A DNA stretch of 64,000 bases from Lysinibacillus xylanilyticus (GTDB lineage: Bacteria > Bacillota > Bacilli > Bacillales_A > Planococcaceae), in contig NZ_MDDN01000013.1 of the NCBI RefSeq assembly GCF_001708185.1, forward strand, positions 1-64,000, written 5' to 3'. A program made the translations under genes and the position numbers. The notes below the pieces were generated by a model. That model was given only the letters and a program-made list of their open reading frames with translations, searched no databases and was not told where the DNA came from. Below are positions 1 to 8,167 of the stretch, piece by piece. Position 1 is the first letter of the stretch; each line of letters begins with the position of its first letter.

Positions 1-74
1 TCTGTCCGCTCGACTTGCATGTATTAGGCACGCCGCCAGCGTTCGTCCTGAGCCAGGATCAAACTCTCCATAAA
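1..74 (-). rRNA. 16S ribosomal RNA, 5' end only
   Basis: Read on the minus strand the first bases are the universal 5' part of bacterial 16S rRNA, including AGAGTTTGATCCTGGCTCAG followed by the GACGAACGCTGGCGGCGTGC block and the ATACATGCAAGTCGAGCG block. The mature 5' end is placed at about 74 by comparison with the Bacillus 16S start (TTTAT before GGAGAG). The gene runs out of the window to the left, so only about 74 nt are present. It marks the start of an rRNA operon transcribed leftwards. Confidence 0.97.
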
Positions 75-241
75 AAAGAAATTTGATTAGCTCAAATTGT
101 TTTGCTGGCATCATGTTTGATGTCCAAAATTTTGTTTCGTTCACTAACTCAAGGTTAGCTACTAAAAACTTTATTGATTACGTTTTGCTTGTTCAGTTTT
201 CAAGGTTCATTTCGTCACCATTTCGCAACAGCAACTCTTAT

Positions 242-270
242 ATAATATCACGTTATCAACTAGATGTCAA
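242..270 (-). promoter_or_regulatory. rRNA operon promoter proximal to 16S (P2-like)
   Basis: On the minus strand there is a perfect -35 TTGACA (265-270), a 17-bp spacer and a -10 TATTAT (242-247). It lies about 170 bp upstream of the mature 16S end, as expected for the inner of two tandem Bacillus-type rRNA promoters. The leader between it and the 16S gene (75-230) contains GAACCTTGAAAACTGAAC, a sequence typical of Bacillales rRNA leaders. Confidence 0.85.
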
Positions 271-325
271 CAACTAATTTATTTAATTTAATTGTTTTTC
301 AGTAGTTGTCTTAACGACTTGTATA

Positions 326-354
326 ATACTACACTCTTATTTTAAAAAGGTCAA
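326..354 (-). promoter_or_regulatory. rRNA operon promoter distal to 16S (P1-like)
   Basis: On the minus strand a -35 TTGACC (349-354) is separated by 17 bp from a -10 TAGTAT (326-331), about 84 bp upstream of the first promoter. Two tandem sigma-A promoters are the usual arrangement for rRNA operons in Bacillales. An alternative -10 (TATTAT, 3 bp downstream) would give a 20-bp spacer, which is less likely. Confidence 0.75.
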
Positions 355-433
355 CACCTTTTCTAAAAAAACTTTATACTTTTTCACTTCATCGAAAAAC
401 TTCCTATATAATGCTCGCAAAAAAATATAGTAA

Positions 434-505
434 TCAATTATGCCTCGGCATAATTGCGTCGGAAGCTTTAACTTCTTTCAGCGGATGTTTGGACACCCGC
501 TGAAA
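434..505. repeat. Repeat family 2, two-palindrome copy
   Basis: Two hairpin-forming palindromes lie side by side. The first is aattatgcctcggcataatt (436-455). The second runs 476-505, with arms TTTCAGCGG and CCGCTGAAA. The first palindrome recurs exactly at 5693-5712 and 44631-44650. A piece of the second recurs near 60537-60560. No coding capacity is seen. Terminal hairpins of this kind are known at IS200/IS605-type ends, but no transposase is present here, so that origin is only a guess. Confidence 0.7.
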
Positions 506-700
506 AGTGACTTAAAATTGCATTCATCTCACCACCTATAGAGGTGGGAGACTTCTGTATCTGACTCTTTGCTTTCGCTACAAACGACATTTGCTGAAAG
601 AAGTTAAACTCTTCATCTCAAGCAAATTCAATTTTAAATTCCTGTCTAAACTAGAATTCTATCATAACCTTAATAAAAAAAATAATAGATATTAAAAAAA
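506..700. other. Intergenic DNA with short hairpin and one family-1-like unit
   Basis: No gene is seen. A small perfect hairpin (arms CCACCT 532-537 and AGGTGG 542-547) is followed by a single degenerate copy of the gctttcgct-type unit found in the interspersed repeat family (about 568-580). The phrase gaaagaagttaaa, also found next to the family 2 repeat at 5693, follows at about 596. It may be the remainder of a composite repeat element that starts at 434. Confidence 0.4.
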
Positions 701-710
701 TTGAACAAAA

Positions 711-734
711 AAACTCGGTATAGAAACCGAGTTT
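711..734 (-). terminator. Intrinsic terminator of the SLC13 permease gene
   Basis: A 9-bp stem (AAACTCGGT / ACCGAGTTT, 5-6 nt loop) directly follows the stop codon of the leftward permease gene and is followed on that strand by a T-rich run. Confidence 0.85.
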
Positions 735-2582
735 TTAAAACGGAAAGAAAAATGGAATTGCTATCATCATGACAATAAACATGACAATTTGCAATGGTAT
801 TCCGATCTTTACAAAATCCATAAATTTATAACCACCAGCTGTCATCACAAGTGCATTCGTTGGGGAAGCAATCGGTGTGACAAACGCCATACTCGCGGCC
901 ACAGCAACAGCAATCATAAATGTCGTCGGACTAACTTCCATTGCAATCGCTGCATTCATAGCGATTGGTGCAAATAATACAGCAGTGGCCGTATTACTAA
1001 TGAACTGCCCAAAGATAACTGTTAAAATATAAACACCAATTAATACCCCATAAGGTCCGTAGTCACCAAGCGCATTGATAATACCATCAGATAAGATAGC
1101 CATTCCACCTGTTTTTTCTAATGCTGTCGCCATAGGGAGCATTGCTGCTACAAGTACAATACTTTCAAAATTCATATTGCTGTATGCATCCTCCATGTTA
1201 CGTAAACACCCTGTCAATATCATAAGTACAGCACCAATCATAACGGATATAACTGCAGGGAAAATTTCAAAAGCCATTAACAAAATCATCAAAAGCATAA
1301 TGGCACCAGCAATACCGGCTTTACCAGTGGCTGCTGCAACACTCGCATGCTCCTTCGGCTGACCAACTACAACGACATCCTGCGTCTCCCTTGCTAGTAA
1401 TAGAATTTCATCCCATGCTCCCTGCACTAAAATGGCATCTCCGAATTTCAACTTATGTGTAATCATATCTTGAAGCTTATAGCCACCTCTGCGATTAATG
1501 CCGATAATGTTTAGATTATATTTTTCTCGGAATCCAAGAGAGCTAACGGTTTCATTAATAAAGCTAGAATTTGGTGTTAATAATACTTCTGCAATGCCAA
1601 GATGCTTCGATACCAATTCATCAGCCTCTCCTTCAGCTAACTCCTGCATCTGTAGATGATAATCTGTAGTAAAGCGACGAACATTCTCTTCCTCACCTTG
1701 GATATATAGTTCGTCCTTGCCATGTATGACACTTGTCGGTCCTGCCATTTCTTGATATGTCATAGGCAATAAATTGATGCCCTCCTGTGCTTTCCGATGA
1801 ATTTTCATCATACAGAGCGCATATGTGGCTGGAAGTTTTAACTCTGCCAATGTCGTGTCAACAATTGGGGAATCCTCCGGTACAAATATTTTGAACAAAC
1901 GATTGTTCAAATCATATTGCTTAATAATTTTCTTTGGCGAAAGTTTATAACCAGCATTAGTTTGTGTACGGTTTTTATCATTTGGTAATAGTATATTTCG
2001 TACGAGTACTAGATAGGTAATACCAGTAATCATCCCTACAATACCAATAGGTGTCACTTCGAAAAAGCCTAGTTTATTGTAGCCGCGATCGACCAATAGC
2101 TGACTAACAATTAAATTTGTCGGAGAAGCAATAAGTGTCATAAGCCCAGAAAGACTTGCAACGTATGAGAGTGGGAGTAAAAATTTTGACGGGCTTACCT
2201 TCATACTAATCGCGATACTAACGACTATTGGCATCATCAAAGCTACCGTACCCGTATTACTCATAAATGCGCCGACAGAGCCTACAATAATGAGTAGTAA
2301 TACAAATAATTTCAGCTCACTATTGCCTGACCATTTCAGTAATAATTGACCGGCCATCCCGGCAAGCCCTGTGCGTAAAATCCCTGCACCCACGACAAAT
2401 AACCCCGCGATCATTAATACTACAGAGTTTGAAAAACCAGCTAGTGCCTCCGTGGGTGTTAAAATATCCGTAATAACAAATGCTAGGAGTGACACAATCG
2501 CAACGAGATCTGCTCGTACTTTATTGGTCACAAACGCAAAAATTGTCGCTCCTAAAATAAGAAATGTTAATGTAAGCTGCAC
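735..2582 (-). CDS. SLC13 (DASS) family permease with central TrkA-C/RCK_C regulatory domains
   Basis: A membrane protein of about 615 residues with two transporter halves around a soluble middle. Each half carries the pair of motifs expected of SLC13/DASS carriers: SNTGTVALMMP with a later SPTN, and in the second half SNTATAVLFAP with another SPTN. The middle (about residues 220-400) reads as two TrkA-C-type domains, which bind small ligands in related proteins. By family it should import an anion such as a dicarboxylate or sulfate with sodium; the substrate cannot be read from the sequence. An ATG ten codons upstream (2612) keeps the frame but has no ribosome binding site. The GTG at 2582 is preceded by AAAGGA at 10 nt, so it is preferred. 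The gene stands alone with its own terminator. Confidence 0.85.
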   Translation of the reverse strand: MQLTLTFLILGATIFAFVTNKVRADLVAIVSLLAFVITDILTPTEALAGFSNSVVLMIAGLFVVGAGILRTGLAGMAGQLLLKWSGNSELKLFVLLLIIVGSVGAFMSNTGTVALMMPIVVSIAISMKVSPSKFLLPLSYVASLSGLMTLIASPTNLIVSQLLVDRGYNKLGFFEVTPIGIVGMITGITYLVLVRNILLPNDKNRTQTNAGYKLSPKKIIKQYDLNNRLFKIFVPEDSPIVDTTLAELKLPATYALCMMKIHRKAQEGINLLPMTYQEMAGPTSVIHGKDELYIQGEEENVRRFTTDYHLQMQELAEGEADELVSKHLGIAEVLLTPNSSFINETVSSLGFREKYNLNIIGINRRGGYKLQDMITHKLKFGDAILVQGAWDEILLLARETQDVVVVGQPKEHASVAAATGKAGIAGAIMLLMILLMAFEIFPAVISVMIGAVLMILTGCLRNMEDAYSNMNFESIVLVAAMLPMATALEKTGGMAILSDGIINALGDYGPYGVLIGVYILTVIFGQFISNTATAVLFAPIAMNAAIAMEVSPTTFMIAVAVAASMAFVTPIASPTNALVMTAGGYKFMDFVKIGIPLQIVMFIVMMIAIPFFFPF

Positions 2583-2752
2583 ATCCAAGAATTCCTTTCT
2601 AACATTAATCATTATGCTTTACTGAAGGTGATATACAAAATCAAACCTTTTGTACTTGCAATATCTTGCTTGTTTGCTATATCACTTATTTTTATTATAT
2701 CTTACCAAGTGCTACATATGAGAAAGTTCACCGTCTTTTCGAAATAAAAGAC

Positions 2753-2864
2753 TTATCACATAACGAGGGGGTGATTTCCGTTCCGACCGGGCGCTTTCCT
2801 AGGGGCGTCCGCTGAGCCGCTTCAATCAACCTATATACATGGCATACGTTTTAAGAAATGTCAT
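2753..2864 (+). repeat. Interspersed repeat family 1, copy A (short form)
   Basis: This about 110-bp copy shares both ends with the longer copies at 18564, 39290, 41750 and 57911. The left end reads gtgatttccgttccgaccgg, near gcgcttt; the right end reads caatcaac-ctatatacatgg followed by catacgtttta and aatgtca. Nearly all the interior is missing, leaving only ggggcgtccgctgagccgct. It looks like an internal deletion derivative of the family. It sits between two leftward genes. Confidence 0.8.
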
Positions 2865-2897
2865 CCAGCACTTTTGGTGACGAACCAAATAAAAATA

Positions 2898-2919
2898 AGT
2901 GTGGTAATTAACCCACACT
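2898..2919 (-). terminator. Terminator after nadD
   Basis: The stem AGTGTGG/CCACACT with an 8-nt loop is followed on the minus strand by TTATTTTTATTT. It lies about 40 bp past the stop codon of the nadD-like gene and would end the pncA-pncB-nadD transcript. Confidence 0.75.
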
Positions 2920-2961
2920 CTAAATGGTATCTATTGTCATGAATTGAATTGAATCATATGA

Positions 2962-3576
2962 TTATTTTTGATAAAGGTCATGCTCTTTAATGTAGTCATA
3001 ACAAGCGCTAGGCAATAGATATTTCGGCTCGCCGCCCATTGCGAATTCTTCTCGAATATAGGTAGAGCTAATTTCCATTGCTAAGCCTTTGTCGATTAAA
3101 TGAAATCTTCCATCATCATTATTCCTCAAAATAGGGGAACGACTGATCGTTGATAACATATCAATGCCATGCCTCGCCATTACAATAAACTTATTTTCAG
3201 CTACTAACGATTCTCCCTGTTTCCACAACCCTGCCCCAATATCAACTAATAAATCCGCTCCCATAATAAAATGAATTTCATCATTGGGGTGCTGTTCTCT
3301 AAAATATTTCATCGTGTCATATGTGTAAATATTCCAACCTTCTTGCTCCATCTCATATGAATCTGCAACAAAACGCTGATCCTTAGCAATAGCCAGCTGC
3401 AGCATATTCCACCGATGAGTATCCTTTGTTTTTATCTCTTTATCCTTACGTTTATTGGAGCAAGGTAAAAAAATGACCTTATCTAATTTGCAACGGTGTG
3501 CTACTGTGCTTGCCGTCCAAAGATGAACATTTGTAATTGGATCAAAAGATGAACCATAAATACCTATTCTCGCCAT
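2962..3576 (-). CDS. nadD: Nicotinate/nicotinamide nucleotide adenylyltransferase (NadD family)
   Basis: The 204-residue protein has the nucleotidyltransferase fold signature near its start (GSSFDP at residues 8-13, then a His at 18, the place of the usual GxFDPxHxGH motif) and the late ISSTYIR motif (about 168-174) that closes the active site in this family. It should join ATP to nicotinate (or nicotinamide) mononucleotide, the step that follows phosphoribosyl transfer. It is third in a tight leftward cluster, 25 bp after pncB, with a GGGGAGGG ribosome binding site. The second half of the first motif is atypical (NVH for HxGH). This may be a salvage-dedicated paralogue of a housekeeping nadD elsewhere in the genome; that is inference. 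Confidence 0.87.
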   Translation of the reverse strand: MARIGIYGSSFDPITNVHLWTASTVAHRCKLDKVIFLPCSNKRKDKEIKTKDTHRWNMLQLAIAKDQRFVADSYEMEQEGWNIYTYDTMKYFREQHPNDEIHFIMGADLLVDIGAGLWKQGESLVAENKFIVMARHGIDMLSTISRSPILRNNDDGRFHLIDKGLAMEISSTYIREEFAMGGEPKYLLPSACYDYIKEHDLYQK

Positions 3577-3601
3577 TACATAACCCTCCCCTTAACTTCT
3601 C

Positions 3602-5059
3602 TCATACAGACTTTGTGATTTTTTCTTTAATTTCCTTAATGCTTTTCATTTTGTTATCCCAGCATGCTTGACTTAAATCTACAGGATACTCTTCTGGATT
3701 CATCGTCCGTTTGTACTCACTCCATAGTAGATGTAAATTTTCTTCTACATATGCTTGAATTTCCATAAGCGTCGGTTCCTTGTAAAGGATAGAGCCATCC
3801 ACTACAATGTCTTCATGTAATTCTTTAGCTGCAAAATTCGTAACAAATTTGCTGATATAAGTATGAACAGGGTGAAACATTTTCAAGCGTTCTTCTTGTT
3901 GGGGATTTTCATCGTCTAACGCTATATAATCTCCTTCAGCATGACCATTCCCTTTGTTAATGATTCGATAGACACGTTTGCGTCCTGGCGTTGTTACTTT
4001 TTCGGGATTTGCAGAAATTTTAATAGTATCTACCATTTCACCGTTTTCATTTTCAATCGATACTAATTTGTATACCCCACCAAGTGCAGCTTGATCGTAA
4101 GCAGTAATGAGCTTTGTGCCAATTCCCCAAGCATCAATTTCAGCTCCTTGAGACTTCAAGTTCATAATGGTATATTCATCCAAATCATTAGATGCTATAA
4201 TTTTTGCCTTCGTGAAGCCGGCTTCATCTAGCATTTCCCTTGCCTTTTTTGAGAGATACGCTAAGTCTCCACTGTCCAAACGGATTCCTACAAAATTGAT
4301 TTTATCTCCAAATTCCTTTGCTACACGAATAGCGGTAGGAACACCCGAACGCAACGTATCATACGTATCTACTAAGAAAACACAATCTTTATGTGTACTT
4401 GCATACTTTGTAAATGCTGTATATTCATCACGGTAAGCCTGTATCATCGCATGTGCATGAGTACCTGACACAGGGATGCCAAATAACTTCCCAGCTCTTA
4501 CATTACTTGTAGCAGAAAATCCACCAATATAAGCAGCACGGGTTCCCCAAATAGCTGCATCAAATTCATGAGCACGACGTGTACCAAATTCCATCGCCGT
4601 ATCCTTTCCAATCACTTGTTTAATACGTGAAGCCTTCGTTGCAATAAGGGTTTGGTAATTCACGATATTTAGTATAGGTGTTTCAATTAATTGAGCTTCC
4701 GCTAATGATGCCTCAATTCGTAAAATGGGCTCATTCGCAAATACCAATTCACCTTCCTTCATAGCAGAAATGGTACCCGTAAATTTGAGGTTTTGAAGAT
4801 ATTTAAGAAATTCCTCTGAGTATTTTCCTTCCTCACGTAAATATTGAATATCACTATCCGAAAACCCAAAGCTTTTAATAAACTCCATGATCTTTTGTAA
4901 GCCTGCGAATATCGCATAGCCATTACCGAACGGAAGCTTCCGAAAATACAGTTCAAACACCGCTGTGCGATTTTGGATACCATCTCGCCAGTACGTTTCG
5001 ACCATATTAATTTGATATAAATCAGTGTGTAACATGAAGCTATCGTCTGTATATTTCAT
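3602..5059 (-). CDS. pncB: Nicotinate phosphoribosyltransferase
   Basis: The 485-residue protein starts DDSFMLHTDLYQINMVETYW-like, the conserved N-terminus of Gram-positive PncB, and contains GTRRAHEFDAA, GTHAHAM and the phosphate-loop-like region IASNDLDEYTI expected of this family. It converts nicotinate and PRPP to nicotinate mononucleotide in NAD salvage. The ATG at 5059 is chosen over one five codons upstream because GGGGG lies 8 nt before it. The gene follows pncA by 23 bp and precedes nadD by 25 bp, so the three are almost surely co-transcribed and form consecutive steps from nicotinamide to the dinucleotide. Confidence 0.95.
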   Translation of the reverse strand: MKYTDDSFMLHTDLYQINMVETYWRDGIQNRTAVFELYFRKLPFGNGYAIFAGLQKIMEFIKSFGFSDSDIQYLREEGKYSEEFLKYLQNLKFTGTISAMKEGELVFANEPILRIEASLAEAQLIETPILNIVNYQTLIATKASRIKQVIGKDTAMEFGTRRAHEFDAAIWGTRAAYIGGFSATSNVRAGKLFGIPVSGTHAHAMIQAYRDEYTAFTKYASTHKDCVFLVDTYDTLRSGVPTAIRVAKEFGDKINFVGIRLDSGDLAYLSKKAREMLDEAGFTKAKIIASNDLDEYTIMNLKSQGAEIDAWGIGTKLITAYDQAALGGVYKLVSIENENGEMVDTIKISANPEKVTTPGRKRVYRIINKGNGHAEGDYIALDDENPQQEERLKMFHPVHTYISKFVTNFAAKELHEDIVVDGSILYKEPTLMEIQAYVEENLHLLWSEYKRTMNPEEYPVDLSQACWDNKMKSIKEIKEKITKSV

Positions 5060-5082
5060 TCCCTTTTCCCCCATTCATAACA

Positions 5083-5634
5083 TCAAATAATAGTGGCTCC
5101 GAGTGAATGTTTGAAATGTCCTAACGCCCATTCATGTCCAGCTTGGTTAAAAGACGCAACAGCATTTTCATGAATAACAATGTTAAATCCTTTGTTATAA
5201 GCATCCACAGCTGTATGAAGAACACAAATGTCTGTACATACACCTATTAAATGCAATTCAGTAATTCCTCTTTCACGCAATTTAATCTCTAAATCCGTCC
5301 CAGTAAAAGCAGAATATCTTGTTTTATCCAAATAGTAGACATGATTTAAATGTTTATTTTCTTCATACAATTCTTTTAAGGAGCCATATAGTTCCCTCCC
5401 CTCTGTGCCTCTAATATTGTGAGGAGGAAAAAGCTTTGTTTCTGGGTGATAGCAATCATCTTTTTCGTGAACATCAATGGCAAAAACCACAAAATCGTCT
5501 TTTGAGATAAATTCCTTTGTTAATTGTGTATTTACCTCTTCCAATAGTTGCCCCGGTTTTCCGCAAGTTAGAGCTCCATCTGGTGCTACAAAATCCACTG
5601 TATAATCAATATTAATCAATGCACGTTTCGGCAT
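5083..5634 (-). CDS. pncA: Nicotinamidase / isochorismatase-family cysteine hydrolase
   Basis: This 183-residue protein opens with PKRALINIDYTVDFV, giving the first catalytic Asp, and carries the family signature GVCTDICVLHTAVDAYNKGF with the nucleophilic Cys and the preceding cis-peptide region. It is predicted to deamidate nicotinamide to nicotinate, feeding the pncB gene directly downstream. The start is the ATG at 5634, which has GTGGAG at 9 nt; a GTG five codons earlier lacks a site. It heads the salvage operon, and a perfect palindrome (5654-5668) lies just upstream and could be the operator. Confidence 0.92.
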   Translation of the reverse strand: MPKRALINIDYTVDFVAPDGALTCGKPGQLLEEVNTQLTKEFISKDDFVVFAIDVHEKDDCYHPETKLFPPHNIRGTEGRELYGSLKELYEENKHLNHVYYLDKTRYSAFTGTDLEIKLRERGITELHLIGVCTDICVLHTAVDAYNKGFNIVIHENAVASFNQAGHEWALGHFKHSLGATII

Positions 5635-5653
5635 ATTCCAACACTCCACTTCT

Positions 5654-5668
5654 TTAATTAGTAATTAA
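5654..5668. promoter_or_regulatory. Candidate operator palindrome before pncA
   Basis: TTAATTAGTAATTAA is a perfect 7-1-7 palindrome ending 19 bp before the pncA start codon. A related palindrome, TTATTAGTATAATAA, lies upstream of the neighbouring Nudix regulator gene (6754-6768), and both share the ATTAGTA centre. An NAD-responsive repressor binding here is a hypothesis; AT-rich palindromes also arise by chance. Confidence 0.4.
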
Positions 5669-5692
5669 TAAATTACAAATTGCCTTTATGTC

Positions 5693-5712
5693 AATTATGC
5701 CTCGGCATAATT
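5693..5712. repeat. Repeat family 2, palindrome copy
   Basis: An exact copy of the 20-bp palindrome found at 436-455 and 44631-44650, here followed by gcgttcgcc and gaaagaagttaa. It sits between the Nudix gene and pncA. Confidence 0.8.
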
Positions 5713-5743
5713 GCGTTCGCCACCTACTGAAAGAAGTTAAAAA

Positions 5744-5777
5744 TTATCAGGAAAGACAGGTGCTTTCCTAATGATAA
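5744..5777 (-). terminator. Terminator overlapping the end of the Nudix regulator gene
   Basis: The arms TTATCAGGAAAG and CTTTCCTAATGATAA pair with a small bulge around a 7-nt loop, followed on the minus strand by ATTTTTAAC. It overlaps the stop codon at 5768 and suggests that the Nudix gene is transcribed separately from pncA. Confidence 0.7.
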
Positions 5778-6568
5778 ATTGACTCTACAATTTCAAAGTT
5801 ATTAAAAGTATATAATTGTGACGGTCTATATGAATTTCTTTTCGTTTTCTTTGGTTTTCCTTCTTCATCTAATACTTTATCAATAAAAGGCAATTTAGGT
5901 GCTTTTGTGAAGAACACAGAATCATTTGAAATGCGCGGATCATCTCCCACTGTCAACAAAACTCTTTGTAATTCAGATAAAGTAAATTCTTCTGGCAAGA
6001 AATTTTTAGCAACCGTTGTTTGAATCATATCTTTCTTAATAAAATCTAACGCATCAGTAATAATCTTTCGATGATCAAAAGCTAACTCGAGTTTAAACAC
6101 TTCATTTAAATCGAACAGCTCTACCTCCGCCGCATCATCATTTGCTTGGCGTTGATCGATATATACTTCCGGAACAATAGCATAAAAGGCGTTTGAAATC
6201 ATCCAACCACGAGGATCGCGATCTATTTCATCGTAGACACCAAAGTGTTTAACATGCAACCCTTCTACATTGGTTTCTTCTTTTAACTCTCTTTTAGCAG
6301 CGAAATACGCAGTTTCCTTTCGAGTTGCATCTACAAATCCTCCTGGAAGCGCCCATTTTCCTCCTTCGATATTAGGGTTCCCCTCACTATCTTTATCTGC
6401 TCGTTTAATCAACATGATTTTAAGCGTCATCATCGGCGGTGCTTTTTCTTCTACTTTTTCAGATGTTATTGTAAAAATCGCAATATCTGACGTATAGCCA
6501 TCAGGTGTTAGATATTTAGAAGAATCATAATTCGCAAGAACTTCTTCTTGTGAACGATATTTTGTCAT
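5768..6568 (-). CDS. Nudix-domain protein with NrtR-like winged-helix C-terminus, probable NAD-metabolism regulator
   Basis: This 266-residue protein has an N-terminal Nudix domain: PGGFVDATRKE, then seven residues, then RELKEET. The first glycine of the Nudix box is two residues further from the first Glu than in the G-x5-E consensus, so hydrolase activity may be altered. The C-terminal 80 residues follow the pattern of NrtR winged-helix domains (FTLSELQRVLL near residue 200, then RPSQLYTF near the end). NrtR proteins bind ADP-ribose or related NAD metabolites and repress NAD genes. Its position next to pncA-pncB-nadD fits that role. The ATG at 6568 has AAAGGAG at 9 nt; a start 11 codons upstream has none. 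It could instead be only a hydrolase. Confidence 0.8.
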   Translation of the reverse strand: MTKYRSQEEVLANYDSSKYLTPDGYTSDIAIFTITSEKVEEKAPPMMTLKIMLIKRADKDSEGNPNIEGGKWALPGGFVDATRKETAYFAAKRELKEETNVEGLHVKHFGVYDEIDRDPRGWMISNAFYAIVPEVYIDQRQANDDAAEVELFDLNEVFKLELAFDHRKIITDALDFIKKDMIQTTVAKNFLPEEFTLSELQRVLLTVGDDPRISNDSVFFTKAPKLPFIDKVLDEEGKPKKTKRNSYRPSQLYTFNNFEIVESIYH

Positions 6569-6634
6569 TGAATGTAACTCCTTTGAAACAATATTTTGCA
6601 AAATTAATGATCAAGATGCATATGAAGCATAATG

Positions 6635-6700
6635 ACTCTCCGGGAACGCGCGGGTATTTGCTTCGCTTCCGCGGATATTCTCCCGGCGCGCGTCTCATCT
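6635..6700. repeat. GC-rich, imperfectly palindromic intergenic segment
   Basis: A block of about 65 bp is much richer in G+C than its surroundings and reads nearly symmetrically. It contains ctccgggaacgcgcggg, then cttcgcttccgcgg, then ctcccggcgcgcg. The centre resembles the cttcgctttcgc unit of repeat family 1. No coding function is visible. Confidence 0.45.
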
Positions 6701-6753
6701 ATCCTTGCATTAATTTAAATCATTTAAGTAATTTGTAATTCTATGATTACTAT

Positions 6754-6768
6754 TTATTAGTATAATAA
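6754..6768. promoter_or_regulatory. Candidate operator palindrome upstream of the Nudix regulator
   Basis: TTATTAGTATAATAA (arms TTATTA/TAATAA, centre GTA) lies about 185 bp before the Nudix regulator start and overlaps a possible minus-strand -10 (TATACT). It resembles the palindrome before pncA. Autoregulation is a guess. Confidence 0.3.
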
Positions 6769-6830
6769 CTGTTCCTTCCAATCATTTCAACTCTTTTAAT
6801 AAAAAATTTTTGAGAAATGTAATTGAATTA

Positions 6831-6870
6831 AAAAAAGCATAAATAAAAGCATTTACTGCCTTATTTATGC
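6831..6870 (-). terminator. Terminator of the hut operon
   Basis: The arms GGCATAAATAA and TTATTTATGC enclose a 14-nt loop and are followed on the minus strand by TTTTTTTAATT. It lies 11 bp past the hutI stop codon. Confidence 0.85.
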
Positions 6871-6880
6871 CTTTGATTAT

Positions 6881-8167
6881 TTAATTTACTAGTTGATTTT
6901 TCAAGAGAATACCATCTTGTACAACAACTCGCCCATCTTTAATAACTGTATTCGTATGGTTCATGCCATAGAAATATTGTAGCTGCTTGTAATTGGCAAC
7001 ATCCAATATAATGATGTCAGCTTGTTTGCCCGTTTCAAGTGAGCCAATTTTATGGCCTCGGTTTAGTGCGTATGCTGCATTAATGGTTGTTGCAGTTAAC
7101 ACTTCTTCTAGCGTCATACCCATATGCATACAAGCTAAATTCATGATAAAGGGCAGACTCATCGTTGGAGATGAGCCAGGATTAAAGTCAGTTGAAATAG
7201 CTACAGGTACCCCTTCATCAATCATTAGACGCCCCCTTGCAAATGGAGCTCGTAAGAAGAATGCTGTTCCAGGTAACAACACGGCAATCGTGCCAGCTCC
7301 CGCCATTTTCTGTATGCCTTCATCAGAAGCAACTAGCAAATGCTCAGCTGAAATCGCCCCTACTTCCGCAGCAAGCTCCGCTCCCTTATAGGGCTCAATT
7401 TCATCAGCATGAATTTTCGCTGTTAATCCATGCGCTTTTCCAGCCTCTAAAATTCGTTGCGACTGTTCTGGAGTAAATACACCTTTTTCACAAAAAACAT
7501 CATTAAATTCTGCAAGCTCTAACTTGGCCACTTGCGGCAGCATGTCATGAATCACTACATCTACAAACTCATCTTCACGTCCTTTATAGTCACAGGGCAC
7601 TGCATGGGCCCCCATAAAGGTACTAACGACATCAATGTCATGTGTAGCTTGCAATTTTTTTGCTACCTCGAGCTGTTTCTTTTCTGTTTCCCAATCCAAG
7701 CCGTAACCTGATTTTGCTTCGACTGTTGTGACACCATGCTTTAAAAACACGTCTAAGTGATGCATCGTTTTTTCATATAGATCCTCAAAGCTAGTTTCTC
7801 GTGTTCGCTTTGTCGTGGCATGAATCCCACCACCTGCATTCATGATTTCCATATATGTGGAACCATTGAGCCGCATATTAAATTCTTGCTCACGTGTACC
7901 TCCATGAACTAAATGCGTATGACAATCTACGAGACCTGGCATAACAATTTTACCGGAAGCATCAATAACCTCTGCTACCCTAACTAAATCAGGGAAATCC
8001 GCTTCAAGCTGTTCATAAGCCCCAACTGCTACAATGCGATTTCCTTCTATTAATACGCTGCCTTTTTCCACTACTGCAATTTGACGCATTTGTTCTTTTA
8101 TACGAGGACCTTGTACAGTACTTTTTAGCGTAACCACTTCATTGGCATTTTTAATTAAAATCGTCAC
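6881..8167 (-). CDS. hutI: Imidazolonepropionase
   Basis: The 428-residue amidohydrolase carries the metal-binding motif [16 protein letters not shown] (about residues 75-90), the second metal/catalytic region KIHADEIE (about 250) and a late STDFNPGS segment, all typical of HutI. It opens the ring of imidazolone propionate to N-formimino-glutamate, the third step of histidine degradation. It starts with GTG, overlapping the hutU stop codon by four bases (GTGA), which indicates translational coupling. It is the last gene before the operon terminator. No hutG-type formiminoglutamase follows inside the window, so the last step must be encoded elsewhere. Confidence 0.96.
   Translation of the reverse strand: MTILIKNANEVVTLKSTVQGPRIKEQMRQIAVVEKGSVLIEGNRIVAVGAYEQLEADFPDLVRVAEVIDASGKIVMPGLVDCHTHLVHGGTREQEFNMRLNGSTYMEIMNAGGGIHATTKRTRETSFEDLYEKTMHHLDVFLKHGVTTVEAKSGYGLDWETEKKQLEVAKKLQATHDIDVVSTFMGAHAVPCDYKGREDEFVDVVIHDMLPQVAKLELAEFNDVFCEKGVFTPEQSQRILEAGKAHGLTAKIHADEIEPYKGAELAAEVGAISAEHLLVASDEGIQKMAGAGTIAVLLPGTAFFLRAPFARGRLMIDEGVPVAISTDFNPGSSPTMSLPFIMNLACMHMGMTLEEVLTATTINAAYALNRGHKIGSLETGKQADIIILDVANYKQLQYFYGMNHTNTVIKDGRVVVQDGILLKNQLVN

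Noticed and set aside
83-277. 64-codon frame near the left edge
   Set aside because: It lies opposite the rRNA leader and promoter and has no ribosome binding site.
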